This document shows, in pieces, positions 8,127-16,132 of a stretch of DNA of 64,000 nucleotides. The translations under genes and the position numbers were made by a program. The stretch lies in contig NZ_JBLZUR010000002.1 of assembly GCF_048565625.1 (NCBI RefSeq), forward strand, positions 744,001-808,000, read 5' to 3'. The notes under the pieces were generated by a model. That model had not been told where the DNA came from. It saw only the letters and a program-made list of their open reading frames with translations, and made no database searches. This DNA comes from JBLZUR01 sp048565625 (GTDB taxonomy: Bacteria; Pseudomonadota; Alphaproteobacteria; Sphingomonadales; Sphingomonadaceae). Position 1 is the first letter of the stretch. The number at the start of each line of letters is the position of its first letter.

Positions 8127-9335
8127 TCAGACCCGCTCGACGGCGAGCGCCAGGCCCATGCCGACGCCGATGCAGAGCGTCGCCAGCCCCCGCCTGCCGC
8201 CGCTTTTCTCAAGCTGGTGGACGAGGGTCATGGCGAGCCTCGCACCCGACATGCCGAGCGGGTGCCCGAGGGCGATCGCGCCGCCATGGGCGTTGACCTG
8301 GGGCGCGTCGTCGGCAAGGCCCAGGCCACGGAGAACCGCGAGCGACTGGCTGGCGAAGGCCTCGTTCAGCTCGATCGCGTCGAAGTCGCCGATGCCGAGG
8401 CCGAGTTGGCGCATTAGCTTCTGCGAGGCGGGCACCGGGCCGATCCCCATCACACGCGGCTCCACGCCGGCCGAGGCCATGCCGAGGATGCGCGCGCGGG
8501 GCGTCAGACCGTGGGCACGCGCGGCGGCCTCGCTGGCGACGATCATGGCGGCGGCGCCGTCGTTGATGCCGGACGCGTTCCCCGCCGTCACGGTGCCGTC
8601 CGAGCCGAAGAGCGGCTTCAGCCTCTGCAAAGTCTCGATCGTCGTGTCGGCGCGCGGATGCTCATCGGCCGATACCTCGATCACCTCACCCTTCTTGCGG
8701 CCGGGCACCGCGACGGGCACGATCTCCTCCGCGAAATAGCCGCTCTGCTGGGCGGCGGCGGCACGCTGCTGGCTGCGGAGCGCGAAGGCGTCCTGATCCG
8801 CGCGGCTGATCCCGTAGTCCTCGGCCACATTCTCGCCGGTGCGCGGCATCGTCTCGGTGCCGTAAAGCGCATCGAGCGCCGGGTTGACGAAGCGCCAGCC
8901 CATGGTCGTGTCCTCGATCTTCTGGTTGCGGCCGAAGGCACCGTCCGCCTTGCCCATCACGAACGGGGCGCGCGTCATGCTCTCGACCCCGCCGGCGACG
9001 GCAAGCGCCATCTCGCCGAGGCGGATGGCTCGCGCCGCGGATCCGACCGCCTCCAGCCCCGAGGCGCAAAGCCGGTTGATGGTGACACCCGGTACGGTGT
9101 GCGGCACGCCCGCCAGCAACAGGCTCATCCGCGCGACATTGCGGTTGTCCTCGCCCGACTGGTTGGCACAGCCGTAGAAGACCTCCTCGACCGCTGCCGG
9201 GTCCATGGCGGGGTTGCGCGCGATCAGCGCCTTGATGGGGAAAGCGCCGAGATCGTCGGCGCGGATCGCCGCAAGCCCGCCGCCATAGCGGCCGATCGGC
9301 GTGCGGACGGCGTCGCAGATGAAAGCTTCGGTCAT
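8127..9335 (-). CDS. pcaF: 3-oxoadipyl-CoA thiolase (acetyl-CoA acyltransferase)
   Basis: Thiolase cleaving 3-oxoadipyl-CoA (or a close 3-oxoacyl-CoA) to succinyl-CoA and acetyl-CoA, the last step of the beta-ketoadipate pathway. The 402-aa protein has the nucleophilic C90 in NRLCASG, NEAFA, the active-site H358 in GHPLGMSG and C388 in LCIGVG. The segment CANQSGEDNRNVARM is characteristic of the PcaF/PaaJ subgroup, which supports the assignment over a generic acetoacetyl-CoA thiolase. It follows pcaJ by 15 nt. No ring-cleavage genes (pcaGH, catA) are in the window, so these genes may serve a dicarboxylate-like product of another pathway. Confidence 0.9.
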   Translation of the reverse strand: MTEAFICDAVRTPIGRYGGGLAAIRADDLGAFPIKALIARNPAMDPAAVEEVFYGCANQSGEDNRNVARMSLLLAGVPHTVPGVTINRLCASGLEAVGSAARAIRLGEMALAVAGGVESMTRAPFVMGKADGAFGRNQKIEDTTMGWRFVNPALDALYGTETMPRTGENVAEDYGISRADQDAFALRSQQRAAAAQQSGYFAEEIVPVAVPGRKKGEVIEVSADEHPRADTTIETLQRLKPLFGSDGTVTAGNASGINDGAAAMIVASEAAARAHGLTPRARILGMASAGVEPRVMGIGPVPASQKLMRQLGLGIGDFDAIELNEAFASQSLAVLRGLGLADDAPQVNAHGGAIALGHPLGMSGARLAMTLVHQLEKSGGRRGLATLCIGVGMGLALAVERV

Positions 9336-9350
9336 GTGTCTCTTCTCTCT

Positions 9351-9989
9351 TCAGGCGGCGAGCGGCACGCCTACGAGGCTGCGCAGTTCGTCGATGCCAA
9401 GTCCCTCGACCGCTTCGACAAGGCGGGCGCCGCCGCTGCCGGTCTCGAACACGGCGACGTCGGTGTAGACGCGCGAGACGCAGCCGATGCCGGTGAGCGG
9501 ATAGGTGCAGGCGTCCACCAGCTTGCTCTCGCCCGACTTGGTGAGCAGCTCCATCATCACGAAGGTCTGCTTGGCCCCGATCGCCAGGTCCATCGCGCCG
9601 CCGACCGCCGGGATCGCATCCGCCTCGCCCGTATGCCAGTTGGCGAGGTCGCCGGTCGTGGACACCTGGAAGGCGCCGAGCACGCAGATATCGATATGCC
9701 CGCCGCGCATCATCGCGAAGCTGTCGGCATGGTGGAAGAAACAGCCGCCGGTGAGCAGCGTCACCGCCTGCTTGCCGGCGTTGATCAACTCCCAATCCTC
9801 CTCGCCCGGGGCGGGGGCGGGGCCCATGCCGAGCAGGCCGTTTTCGCTCTGGAGGAGGATCTCGCGATCGACGGGAAGGTAGTTGGCGACCTTGGTCGGC
9901 AGGCCGATGCCGAGGTTCACATAGGCGCCCTCCGGAATGTCGCGGGCGACGCGGGCGGCCATCTGGTCGCGGGTGAGGCGGTTCATCAT
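9351..9989 (-). CDS. pcaJ: 3-oxoadipate CoA-transferase subunit B
   Basis: Beta subunit (212 aa) of a class I succinyl-CoA:3-oxoacid CoA-transferase. The catalytic glutamate lies in SENGLLGMGP (about residues 48-57), and GGAMDLAIGAK and the C-terminal GxG-rich region are typical. With PcaI it moves CoA from succinyl-CoA to 3-oxoadipate or a similar 3-oxo acid, feeding PcaF. It sits between pcaI (10 nt away) and pcaF (15 nt away) in one minus-strand operon. An acetoacetate-specific (ScoB) function cannot be excluded from sequence alone, but the neighbouring PcaF-type thiolase favours 3-oxoadipate or a homologue. Confidence 0.9.
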   Translation of the reverse strand: MMNRLTRDQMAARVARDIPEGAYVNLGIGLPTKVANYLPVDREILLQSENGLLGMGPAPAPGEEDWELINAGKQAVTLLTGGCFFHHADSFAMMRGGHIDICVLGAFQVSTTGDLANWHTGEADAIPAVGGAMDLAIGAKQTFVMMELLTKSGESKLVDACTYPLTGIGCVSRVYTDVAVFETGSGGARLVEAVEGLGIDELRSLVGVPLAA

Positions 9990-9999
9990 GCGTCTCCGG

Positions 10000-10686
10000 T
10001 CAGGCGGCGGCGTCGAGGGCGGCGGCGGTGGCCTGGACCACCCGCTGGACGAAGATGCCGGGGGTCACCACCGCTTCGGGATCGAGTGCGCCGAGCGGCA
10101 CGATCTCGGCCACCTGCGCGATCGTCGTCTTCGCCGCCATCGCCATGATCGGGCCGAAGTTGCGCGCCGTCTTGCGGTAGACGAGGTTGCCCCAGCGATC
10201 GGCTCTCAGCGCCTTGATCAGCGCGAAATCGGCGTGGATCGGATATTCCAGCACATGGTTGCGCCCATCGATCTCGCGGGTTTCCTTCCCCTCGGCAAGC
10301 AAGGTGCCATAGCCGGTGGGCGTGAAGATCGCGCCCAGGCCGGCGCCTGCCGCCTGGATGCGCGCGGCGAGATTGCCCTGTGGCACCAGTTCCAGCTCGA
10401 TCCGGCCCGCGCGGTAGGCGGCATCGAAATGGTGCGAGTCCGACTGGCGCGGGAAGGAGCAGATGATCTTGCGCACGCGCCCCTCGCGGATCAGTGCGGC
10501 CACGCCCTGCTCGCCGTTCCCGGCATTGTTGTTGATGATGGTGAGGTCGCCGACGCCGCGCGCGATCAGCGCGTCGATCAGCTGCTCGGGCATGCCTGCC
10601 GTGCCAAAGCCACCGATCATCACCGATGCGCCGTCACGGATGTCGGCCACCGCCGCCGCGACATCGGGTACGGCCTTGTCGATCAT
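10000..10686 (-). CDS. pcaI: 3-oxoadipate CoA-transferase subunit A
   Basis: Alpha subunit (228 aa) of the class I 3-oxoacid CoA-transferase. The N-terminal GGFGTAGMPE glycine loop and the NNNAGNGEQG segment mark the family, and the length is normal. It is the first gene of the minus-strand pcaI-pcaJ-pcaF operon. Its start at 10686 lies 34 nt from a tandem pair of PcaR-like boxes (10720-10752), which argues for induction together with the SDR/ALDH operons at 1-5.6 kb. Acetoacetate could be an alternative substrate. Confidence 0.9.
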   Translation of the reverse strand: MIDKAVPDVAAAVADIRDGASVMIGGFGTAGMPEQLIDALIARGVGDLTIINNNAGNGEQGVAALIREGRVRKIICSFPRQSDSHHFDAAYRAGRIELELVPQGNLAARIQAAGAGLGAIFTPTGYGTLLAEGKETREIDGRNHVLEYPIHADFALIKALRADRWGNLVYRKTARNFGPIMAMAAKTTIAQVAEIVPLGALDPEAVVTPGIFVQRVVQATAAALDAAA

Positions 10687-11027
10687 ATCCTCTCCTCACA
10701 GTCGATCAGCACATCTGGCGTCATATATCGACCATAATGTCGCATATCGAACGGTGTTGGACAATGGCGAATGGGGTGTCGCCAGCGAGGCGGGCACCCG
10801 GTCGAAGCGTGTAGCCCACATAAGCGGGCGTCTTACGGCTGGGACCCACAAGCCGATTCACATGGTGACCGGATACGATTCGGCCTCGGCCTTGAACCGG
10901 AGAGCAGTGGTTCCGGTTTAAGCCGTTGCTGCCGACTGCGCATCGCTGAAACCTTGGCCGGCTCCGACCGCTCCTCCCCGCGATACTTGTCCTCAGCCGG
11001 CATCCGGCGGCAGCGGCACTCGATCCA
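10687..11027. other. Intergenic region with pcaI promoter boxes
   Basis: This 341-nt stretch separates pcaI (start at 10686) from the 3' end of the GGDEF gene at 11028, both on the minus strand. The pcaI-proximal 70 nt hold the two operator-like boxes. The remainder shows no convincing coding frame, RNA gene or clear hairpin terminator. Confidence 0.6.
10720..10752 (-). promoter_or_regulatory. Tandem IclR/PcaR-like operator boxes upstream of pcaI
   Basis: GTCATATATCGACC (10720-10733) and GTCGCATATCGAAC (10739-10752) form a direct repeat with 19-bp period, the same spacing as at 2190-2222. The second matches GGCGATAATCGAAC in 10 of 14 positions. On the coding strand it reads GTTCGATATGCGAC, resembling PcaR-type operators. 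The pair lies 34-66 nt upstream of the pcaI start, a position overlapping the expected -10/-35 region. Confidence 0.6.
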
Positions 11028-12032
11028 TCACGAGGGTGCCGTCAAGACTATTGCGGCTACGACGCGGTTGCGCCCCAAGTCCTTCGCTTTGTAGAGCGCG
11101 GTATCAGCGGCCTGGACCAGTCCTGCCGGCATTTGCACAGATGCCCCCGAGCGCGCGAAGGCCGTCCCGACGCCGATGCTGACGGTAACGCGCATCGCAT
11201 CGCCAATCCCCATGGCATGATCCACCCCGAGCGCCTCAACCTGCATGCGGATGGCTTCCGCCACGTCTGAGGCGCCGGATGAATCGGTGCCGGGCAGAAT
11301 TACGGCCAGTTCCTCGCCGCCATAGCGGGCGGCCGAGTCCCCCGGCCGGCGTGCGCAATTCTTGACCGCGGCGGCGACCACCTTCAGGCATTCGTCGCCG
11401 GCTTGGTGGCCGTATAGGTCGTTGAAGCTCTTGAAATGGTCCACGTCGATCATCAACAGGGACATCTGCGCGCTATCGCGCACCGTGCGATGCCATTCAC
11501 GTTCCAGTTCCTCGTCGAAAGCGCGACGGTTCAGCAACCCGGTCAGGCCGTCGGTTGCGGCCAAAGTCCGCAGTTCATCCTCCAGTCTCTTGCGTTCCGA
11601 AACATCGCGCATGACCATCACCACGCCTGCGGCTGCGCCATCGCCGCCGTCGCTGAGCCGGGCATTGGCTTCGATCCAGACGTCATGACCATCCCGGTGC
11701 ACCATACGGCACTGGACGGTCGCTTCCCTCAGTTCTCCGGAAATAAGGCGGTCATTGATCGCGCGCACCATCGGCTCGTCGTCTGAATGAATGGTCCGCG
11801 GGCCGATCGCCATCATCTCCGTGGCCGACCAACCCAGCATTCCCTGCACAGAGGGCGACACATAATCGGGGAAATTCCGCGCGTTGATACGAAAGATCAC
11901 GTCCGGGCTGTTCTCCGCCAGCCTGCGATAATCGATATTCTCGCTCTCCTCGTTGCGCGCGCGTTCCCTTCTCGCGGTCGCGAGACGGCGTGCTTTGCCA
12001 AGAACCTGGAGGATCTTCTTCAGAATGGCCAC
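11028..12032 (-). CDS. PAS-GGDEF diguanylate cyclase
   Basis: Cytosolic sensor that probably makes the second messenger cyclic di-GMP from two GTP. Residues 1-33 are a basic helix, 35-145 a PAS domain followed by its PAC-like end (MRDVSERK), and 157-325 a GGDEF domain starting with TDGLTGLLNRR. The active-site loop is GGEEL (238-242), a functional variant of GGDEF. An RxxD inhibitory site (RPGD, 229-232) lies five residues upstream, so product inhibition is expected. No transmembrane segment is visible. It is followed on the same strand, 521 nt upstream, by the GGDEF-EAL gene, so the two may act on the same pool. The PAS ligand is unknown. Confidence 0.9.
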   Translation of the reverse strand: MAILKKILQVLGKARRLATARRERARNEESENIDYRRLAENSPDVIFRINARNFPDYVSPSVQGMLGWSATEMMAIGPRTIHSDDEPMVRAINDRLISGELREATVQCRMVHRDGHDVWIEANARLSDGGDGAAAGVVMVMRDVSERKRLEDELRTLAATDGLTGLLNRRAFDEELEREWHRTVRDSAQMSLLMIDVDHFKSFNDLYGHQAGDECLKVVAAAVKNCARRPGDSAARYGGEELAVILPGTDSSGASDVAEAIRMQVEALGVDHAMGIGDAMRVTVSIGVGTAFARSGASVQMPAGLVQAADTALYKAKDLGRNRVVAAIVLTAPS

Positions 12033-12553
12033 GCATGTCTCCTCTAATCGCGTTCAGCCGGTTACGCCGTCCACCTGAGCGCGTGTCGAAGCGCGCGTGC
12101 GGAGGCCTGACCTTTCGAGAAGCCATTCGGCTCGGTCCGCGCGACGTCAGGCGCATGGCCGGGCCAGCCAGATCCATGCCGGCCGAACCGCCAAGCCCAT
12201 GCGGTCGCGTCGCCCTGCGATCCGCGCACAAATGCTCAGCCTCGTGCTCCGTAGGCGCATGTTCATGCCCGACGCGGGTGGCCGCGGCATGCCGACAAGC
12301 GGTCCGTTGCCCGAGACGTCGATTACATAGAGTTGTGCGGCGTGATCTCCCTAATAGACGAGTGTTGCTCGCCGGGAAATCCGAACGTGTTCTTTCGAAC
12401 ACCGGTAGCGATCGCTGAAAGTCGGCCGCTCCAAACCTCGACATCGCGTGTCCGATAAGCTGTTCGTCGCCCCTGACAGGTCTGCAAGGGACTGACATCA
12501 ACAACGCTCCAATGGCCGTTAAGCTCAATGCCGTCCTCTCTTGGACTTGATCG
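12033..12553. other. 521-nt intergenic region between c-di-GMP genes
   Basis: It lies downstream of the GGDEF-EAL gene and upstream of the PAS-GGDEF gene, both minus strand. Short open frames exist on both strands, but none has a ribosome-binding site and recognisable protein features. A fragment around 12077-12096 (CTGAGCGCGTGTCGAAGCGC) resembles half of the CTGAGCGAAGTCGAAG repeat seen at 43.1 kb. No other structure was recognised. Confidence 0.5.
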
Positions 12554-15226
12554 TCAGCCTGCCGCGTCGCTCAGCTGGCGGCGCAGATATTCGCAAAATG
12601 CGCGGGCCGGCATCGGCCTGCCGTAGCGATAGCCCTGCGCCTCCTCGCATCCTCTTGATACGAGATAGCGCTCCTGCTCGTCGGTCTCGACACCTTCGGC
12701 AATCACCTCCAGCCCCAAGGTGCGACCCAATGCCAGAATGGCCTCGACGATCGCCCTGTCATGGGGGTTGTGCGGAAGCTGGGATACAAATCCACGATCG
12801 ATCTTGAGGCGATCCACCGGCAAGTCCTTGAGGCTCTTCAACGAGGCAAAGCCTGTGCCGAAATCGTCCAGCGCCAGGGGAACGCCTGTGGCCCGAAGGC
12901 GTGACAGCGCCTCTCTCGACCCTGCGGACTCCAGCCCGATATCCTCGGTGACCTCGATTTCCACAGCGCCTGTCGGCAGCTCATACTTTTTCAGAATATC
13001 ATGCATATAGTCGTCGAAGCCGTCCCAGCGCAGCTGTTCGGCGAACAGGTTGATACCGACACGTATGGCCAATCCGCGGCGCAGCCACAGGGCCGCTTGA
13101 CGGCAGGCCTCGTCCACGATCCATCCGCCGACCTTCAATGTGTGACGGCTGCCTGCCAGAACATGCATGAACTCGCCTGGCGCCAGAACACCGCGATCGG
13201 GATGGTTCCAGCGGAGCAGGGCTTCGGCCCCGACAAGCCGCGCATCGGCCAGACGCAGCTGTGGCTGATAATAGAGTTCGAACTCTCCGATGGCCACAGC
13301 GCGGGCCAATTCATCCTCCAGCTGCCGGCGTGCCTCGTAGCTGTACCGCTCGGCCTGGGTATAGACGTGGCTTATCGCGCCGCCGGCCGCTTTGGCGCCG
13401 TAAAGAGCCAGGTCGGCATCCGCGAGCAGGCCCTCCGCCCCCGCGTTCGTCGCTTCGTCGAGGAAAACAATTCCGCAGCTGGCCGTCACCCGATGGTCAA
13501 GACCATGGACGTAGAACGGCTCGCGGGCCAGGGCCTCTATCAGCGAATCGCCAATCGCCACGCATTGTTCCTTGTCGAGACCGAACAGCAGGGCGACGAA
13601 CTCATCGCCGCCGAGCCGCGCGATCATGCAATGCATGCTGGCGCACGAGGACAGCCGCCTCGCCACTTGCCGCAGCATCTCGTCGCCGGCGGGATGGCCC
13701 AACCGGTCATTGACGTGCTTGAAGCCGTCGAGGTCGATCAGGGCGAGGGCGGACAGGGAGCGGTCGGCTACCTTTTCGGTCGCGACCTGCATGGCGTGGG
13801 CTCTGTTCGGCAATTCGGTCAAGGGATCGTTCAGCGCCAGATGACGCAATTCTTCCTGCGCCCTGTGCTGGGCCGTCACCTCCCGAATAAAGAGGGTAAG
13901 TCCGCCGTCGGTTGCCGGGAAGGCGTTCACTTCGAAATGACCAGCAAGCTTGTCATAGCGGAAGATGACTTGGGTGGGCCGTCGCTCCTCCATCGCTGTT
14001 CGTAGACTTGCTCTGAGCTCCCGGTTGGTGATCTCCGGGAAGGCTTTCCAAAGCTTCTTGTGGAGCGGGTTGAGCGCACCGAGGCGAGCCTCCGCCCGGC
14101 CGTTGAGGAAGGTGACGGACCAATCCGGACCGATCGTCGCGACGATATCGGTGGTACTCTCAAGGGTGTCGCGCAGGCGGCGTTCGCGCTCCACGACGGT
14201 CTCGGCGAGCGCGTCGAAGGCCGTTCCGAGATCGTAGAATTCCGATCCAGGATCGAGCCGACCGACGCGTGCGGTCTCGTCGCCATCCCGCCAGGCCGCG
14301 ACCGTCTGCGCCAGGCGCTTCACAGGGCGCCGGATATAATGGGTCGCGAAACGCCACGCGAGCAGTAGCGCTGCTCCGAGAACGAACAGCAGCATGCCGA
14401 AGCCGACGAGTGTCTCATCCCGTAGAGCCTTTGCGGCCACCGCGCGATCGACACCGATCGCGATCAGAAACGGCATGCCACGATCCACTGCCGGGGGTGT
14501 AAAGGCCAGCAGACGGTCGCTTCCATCGAACCACCTCACGCGCATCACGCCCGGCCGCTCGGCCCGGAAGGCGGGGCCGAAACGGTCCGGCATCTGGCTG
14601 CCTATGCCTTGCCCGTTCGGAAGATGTACCAACAGCTTCTGATCGGGGCCGATGATTGCGAGCTCACTGTGGGGCGGAAGCTGCGCGCGCCCCACATCAG
14701 CGGCAAGGCGCTTGAGATCGAGTCCGGCGACCAGCACGCCCATCAGCCGGCCATCGGCATCTGCGAACGGAAGGCTGAAGTTGAGCGATGGCCATCCGCG
14801 GTCGCGGCCGACGATGAACCCTCCGGTCGTGAATTCGCGTGTCCTGATCGCCTTCTGAAAGTACGGTCGATCCGCGATCCTCGCGCCCGTCCTCGTACTG
14901 CTGCACCAGATGTGCCCGCGGGCGTCTGCAACCCCGATCACGATATAAATGGGGAATTGCGCCTGAAGCTGCTTAGCCAGCATGCTACAGTACTTCTCAT
15001 CACGCTCGCGAACGGCCTTCACCAGCGACAGGGCCGAAAGCAACTGTCTTGCGCCCTCCACGATGCGCTTCTGCTCGGCGCCTGCGCGATAGGCGGTGCG
15101 CAGGGCGGTCTGCGCAAGTTCGTCCTGCTGCTCCGCCGCTTCCTGGCGAACGCTTATGATTTGAAGTATGCCAATCGGAATCGCGGCGAACAGCACGATC
15201 AGCAGGAGCCGCTGGACGACGGTCAC
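12554..15226 (-). CDS. Membrane sensor with Cache, HAMP, PAS, GGDEF and EAL domains
   Basis: An 890-aa bifunctional c-di-GMP protein. A transmembrane helix (about 6-26) is followed by a periplasmic dCache-like sensor (30-270), a second membrane helix (273-295), HAMP (296-350), PAS (352-455), GGDEF (463-620) and EAL (635-885). The GGDEF motif is intact (539-543) but no RxxD inhibitory site precedes it. The EAL domain keeps EALLRW (668-673), DDFGTG (787-792), KIDRGFV and VIAEGVET, so phosphodiesterase activity is likely; the usual VNVSARQL reads INLFAEQL. The GGDEF domain may instead be a GTP-sensing activator of the EAL domain. The periplasmic ligand is unknown. It lies upstream of the PAS-GGDEF gene on the same strand. 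Confidence 0.92.
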   Translation of the reverse strand: MTVVQRLLLIVLFAAIPIGILQIISVRQEAAEQQDELAQTALRTAYRAGAEQKRIVEGARQLLSALSLVKAVRERDEKYCSMLAKQLQAQFPIYIVIGVADARGHIWCSSTRTGARIADRPYFQKAIRTREFTTGGFIVGRDRGWPSLNFSLPFADADGRLMGVLVAGLDLKRLAADVGRAQLPPHSELAIIGPDQKLLVHLPNGQGIGSQMPDRFGPAFRAERPGVMRVRWFDGSDRLLAFTPPAVDRGMPFLIAIGVDRAVAAKALRDETLVGFGMLLFVLGAALLLAWRFATHYIRRPVKRLAQTVAAWRDGDETARVGRLDPGSEFYDLGTAFDALAETVVERERRLRDTLESTTDIVATIGPDWSVTFLNGRAEARLGALNPLHKKLWKAFPEITNRELRASLRTAMEERRPTQVIFRYDKLAGHFEVNAFPATDGGLTLFIREVTAQHRAQEELRHLALNDPLTELPNRAHAMQVATEKVADRSLSALALIDLDGFKHVNDRLGHPAGDEMLRQVARRLSSCASMHCMIARLGGDEFVALLFGLDKEQCVAIGDSLIEALAREPFYVHGLDHRVTASCGIVFLDEATNAGAEGLLADADLALYGAKAAGGAISHVYTQAERYSYEARRQLEDELARAVAIGEFELYYQPQLRLADARLVGAEALLRWNHPDRGVLAPGEFMHVLAGSRHTLKVGGWIVDEACRQAALWLRRGLAIRVGINLFAEQLRWDGFDDYMHDILKKYELPTGAVEIEVTEDIGLESAGSREALSRLRATGVPLALDDFGTGFASLKSLKDLPVDRLKIDRGFVSQLPHNPHDRAIVEAILALGRTLGLEVIAEGVETDEQERYLVSRGCEEAQGYRYGRPMPARAFCEYLRRQLSDAAG

Positions 15227-15570
15227 GTGGATCGTCGGTTGGGATGTACGGCGCTGACAGGCATTCGAGTCCTCTCCGCCATGTTTCCCGGCTTCACGGA
15301 TCCAACGCGATGGCGCATCCAGAGTTCAACCGGACCAGTGGCGCCGATCGTTCAGGAATTGCCGTCGACGGGATCGTCACTCGCCTTCGACGCGCGGTAA
15401 TCGACCCGGTATCAGCGCAGCCGCTCGACCTCGGTCTCGCCGCTGCCGAATGGACCAAACGAGTCCCAACCTGGGGAGTGTGCACCGGCCGTGTCTGCCG
15501 GGTGATTGCTGCCTGCGCTGTTGGGCGCGGCGGCGTGAGACGATACGACGTCTAAGTCTTTGATCTTGTT
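15227..15570. other. Intergenic region between tRNA-Pro and GGDEF-EAL gene
   Basis: 344 nt upstream of the GGDEF-EAL gene and downstream of the tRNA on the minus strand. No supported gene was seen. The open frames present have no ribosome-binding site and a composition typical of chance frames in GC-rich DNA. It presumably holds the promoter of the sensor gene. Confidence 0.5.
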
Positions 15571-15647
15571 TGGTCGGGGCGACAGGATTCGAACCTGCGA
15601 CCCCCACACCCCCAGTGTGATGCGCTACCAGGCTGCGCTACGCCCCG
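15571..15647 (-). tRNA. tRNA-Pro (anticodon GGG)
   Basis: A 77-nt cloverleaf on the minus strand starting with CGGGGCG at 15647. The acceptor stem closes with CGCCCCG, followed by discriminator A and an encoded CCA at 15571-15573. The D-arm region is TAGCGCAGCCTGGTAGCGCA, the anticodon stem is TCACA/TGTGG with one T-G pair, and the loop CTGGGGG puts GGG at 34-36. The T-arm is AGGTTCGAATCCT. It decodes CCC/CCU proline codons. Confidence 0.95.
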
Positions 15648-15783
15648 ACCAGAGCCGCGCGCCTTAACGGGGGCCGGTTGCGAAGGCAAGCGCGGCCGCG
15701 CCCATTGCGCCCGATCCGCCCTTCGTGATAGCGCGCGGCCGATTTTGCGGTCGCACCGATCGCTCTCGAACGCCGGAATCCAG

Positions 15784-16122
15784 ATGTTCTCCACCCCTGC
15801 ATTTGCCCAGACCGCCGGCGCCGCCGGTTCCTCCGCGGGCAGCACCGTGTTCTTCGTCGGCCAGTTCGTCCTGATCGGCCTGATCTTCTACTTCCTGATC
15901 ATCCGCCCGCAGCAGAAGCGCGCCAGGGAACACCGCGCGATGATCGACGCGGTGAAGAAGGGCGACACGGTGGTGACGGCAGGCGGCATCGTCGGCAAGG
16001 TCACCAAGACCGAGGATGCCGAGCTGGAGATCGAGATCGCCCCCTCGGTCAAGGTCCGCGTGGTCAAGGGCACGCTGACCGACGTCCGTCCGCTGGGCGG
16101 CGCGAAGCCGGCGAACGACTGA
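15784..16122 (+). CDS. yajC: Preprotein translocase accessory subunit YajC
   Basis: Small inner-membrane partner of SecDF (112 aa). A single transmembrane helix at about residues 22-42 (VFFVGQFVLIGLIFYFLII) is followed at once by the family signature RPQQKR, then a cytoplasmic domain with KKGDTVVTAGGIVGKV and the C-terminal VKVRVVKGTLTDV. The start at ATG 15784 gives the usual length; the open frame runs 13 codons further upstream without family resemblance. It is the first gene of yajC-secD-secF-DUF498, with 10 nt to secD. Confidence 0.93.
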   Translation: MFSTPAFAQTAGAAGSSAGSTVFFVGQFVLIGLIFYFLIIRPQQKRAREHRAMIDAVKKGDTVVTAGGIVGKVTKTEDAELEIEIAPSVKVRVVKGTLTDVRPLGGAKPAND

Positions 16123-16132
16123 GCGCCAGGCG

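Noticed and set aside
12097..12330. Short open frames in the gap between the two c-di-GMP genes
   Set aside because: No ribosome-binding site, no hydrophobic or domain pattern, and composition like chance frames.
15244..15555. 103-codon frame next to tRNA-Pro
   Set aside because: It overlaps the 5' end region of the sensor gene on the other strand, lacks a ribosome-binding site and shows no recognisable features.
15571..15660. Integrated element or attachment site at tRNA-Pro
   Set aside because: No integrase gene and no repeat of the tRNA 3' end was seen nearby.
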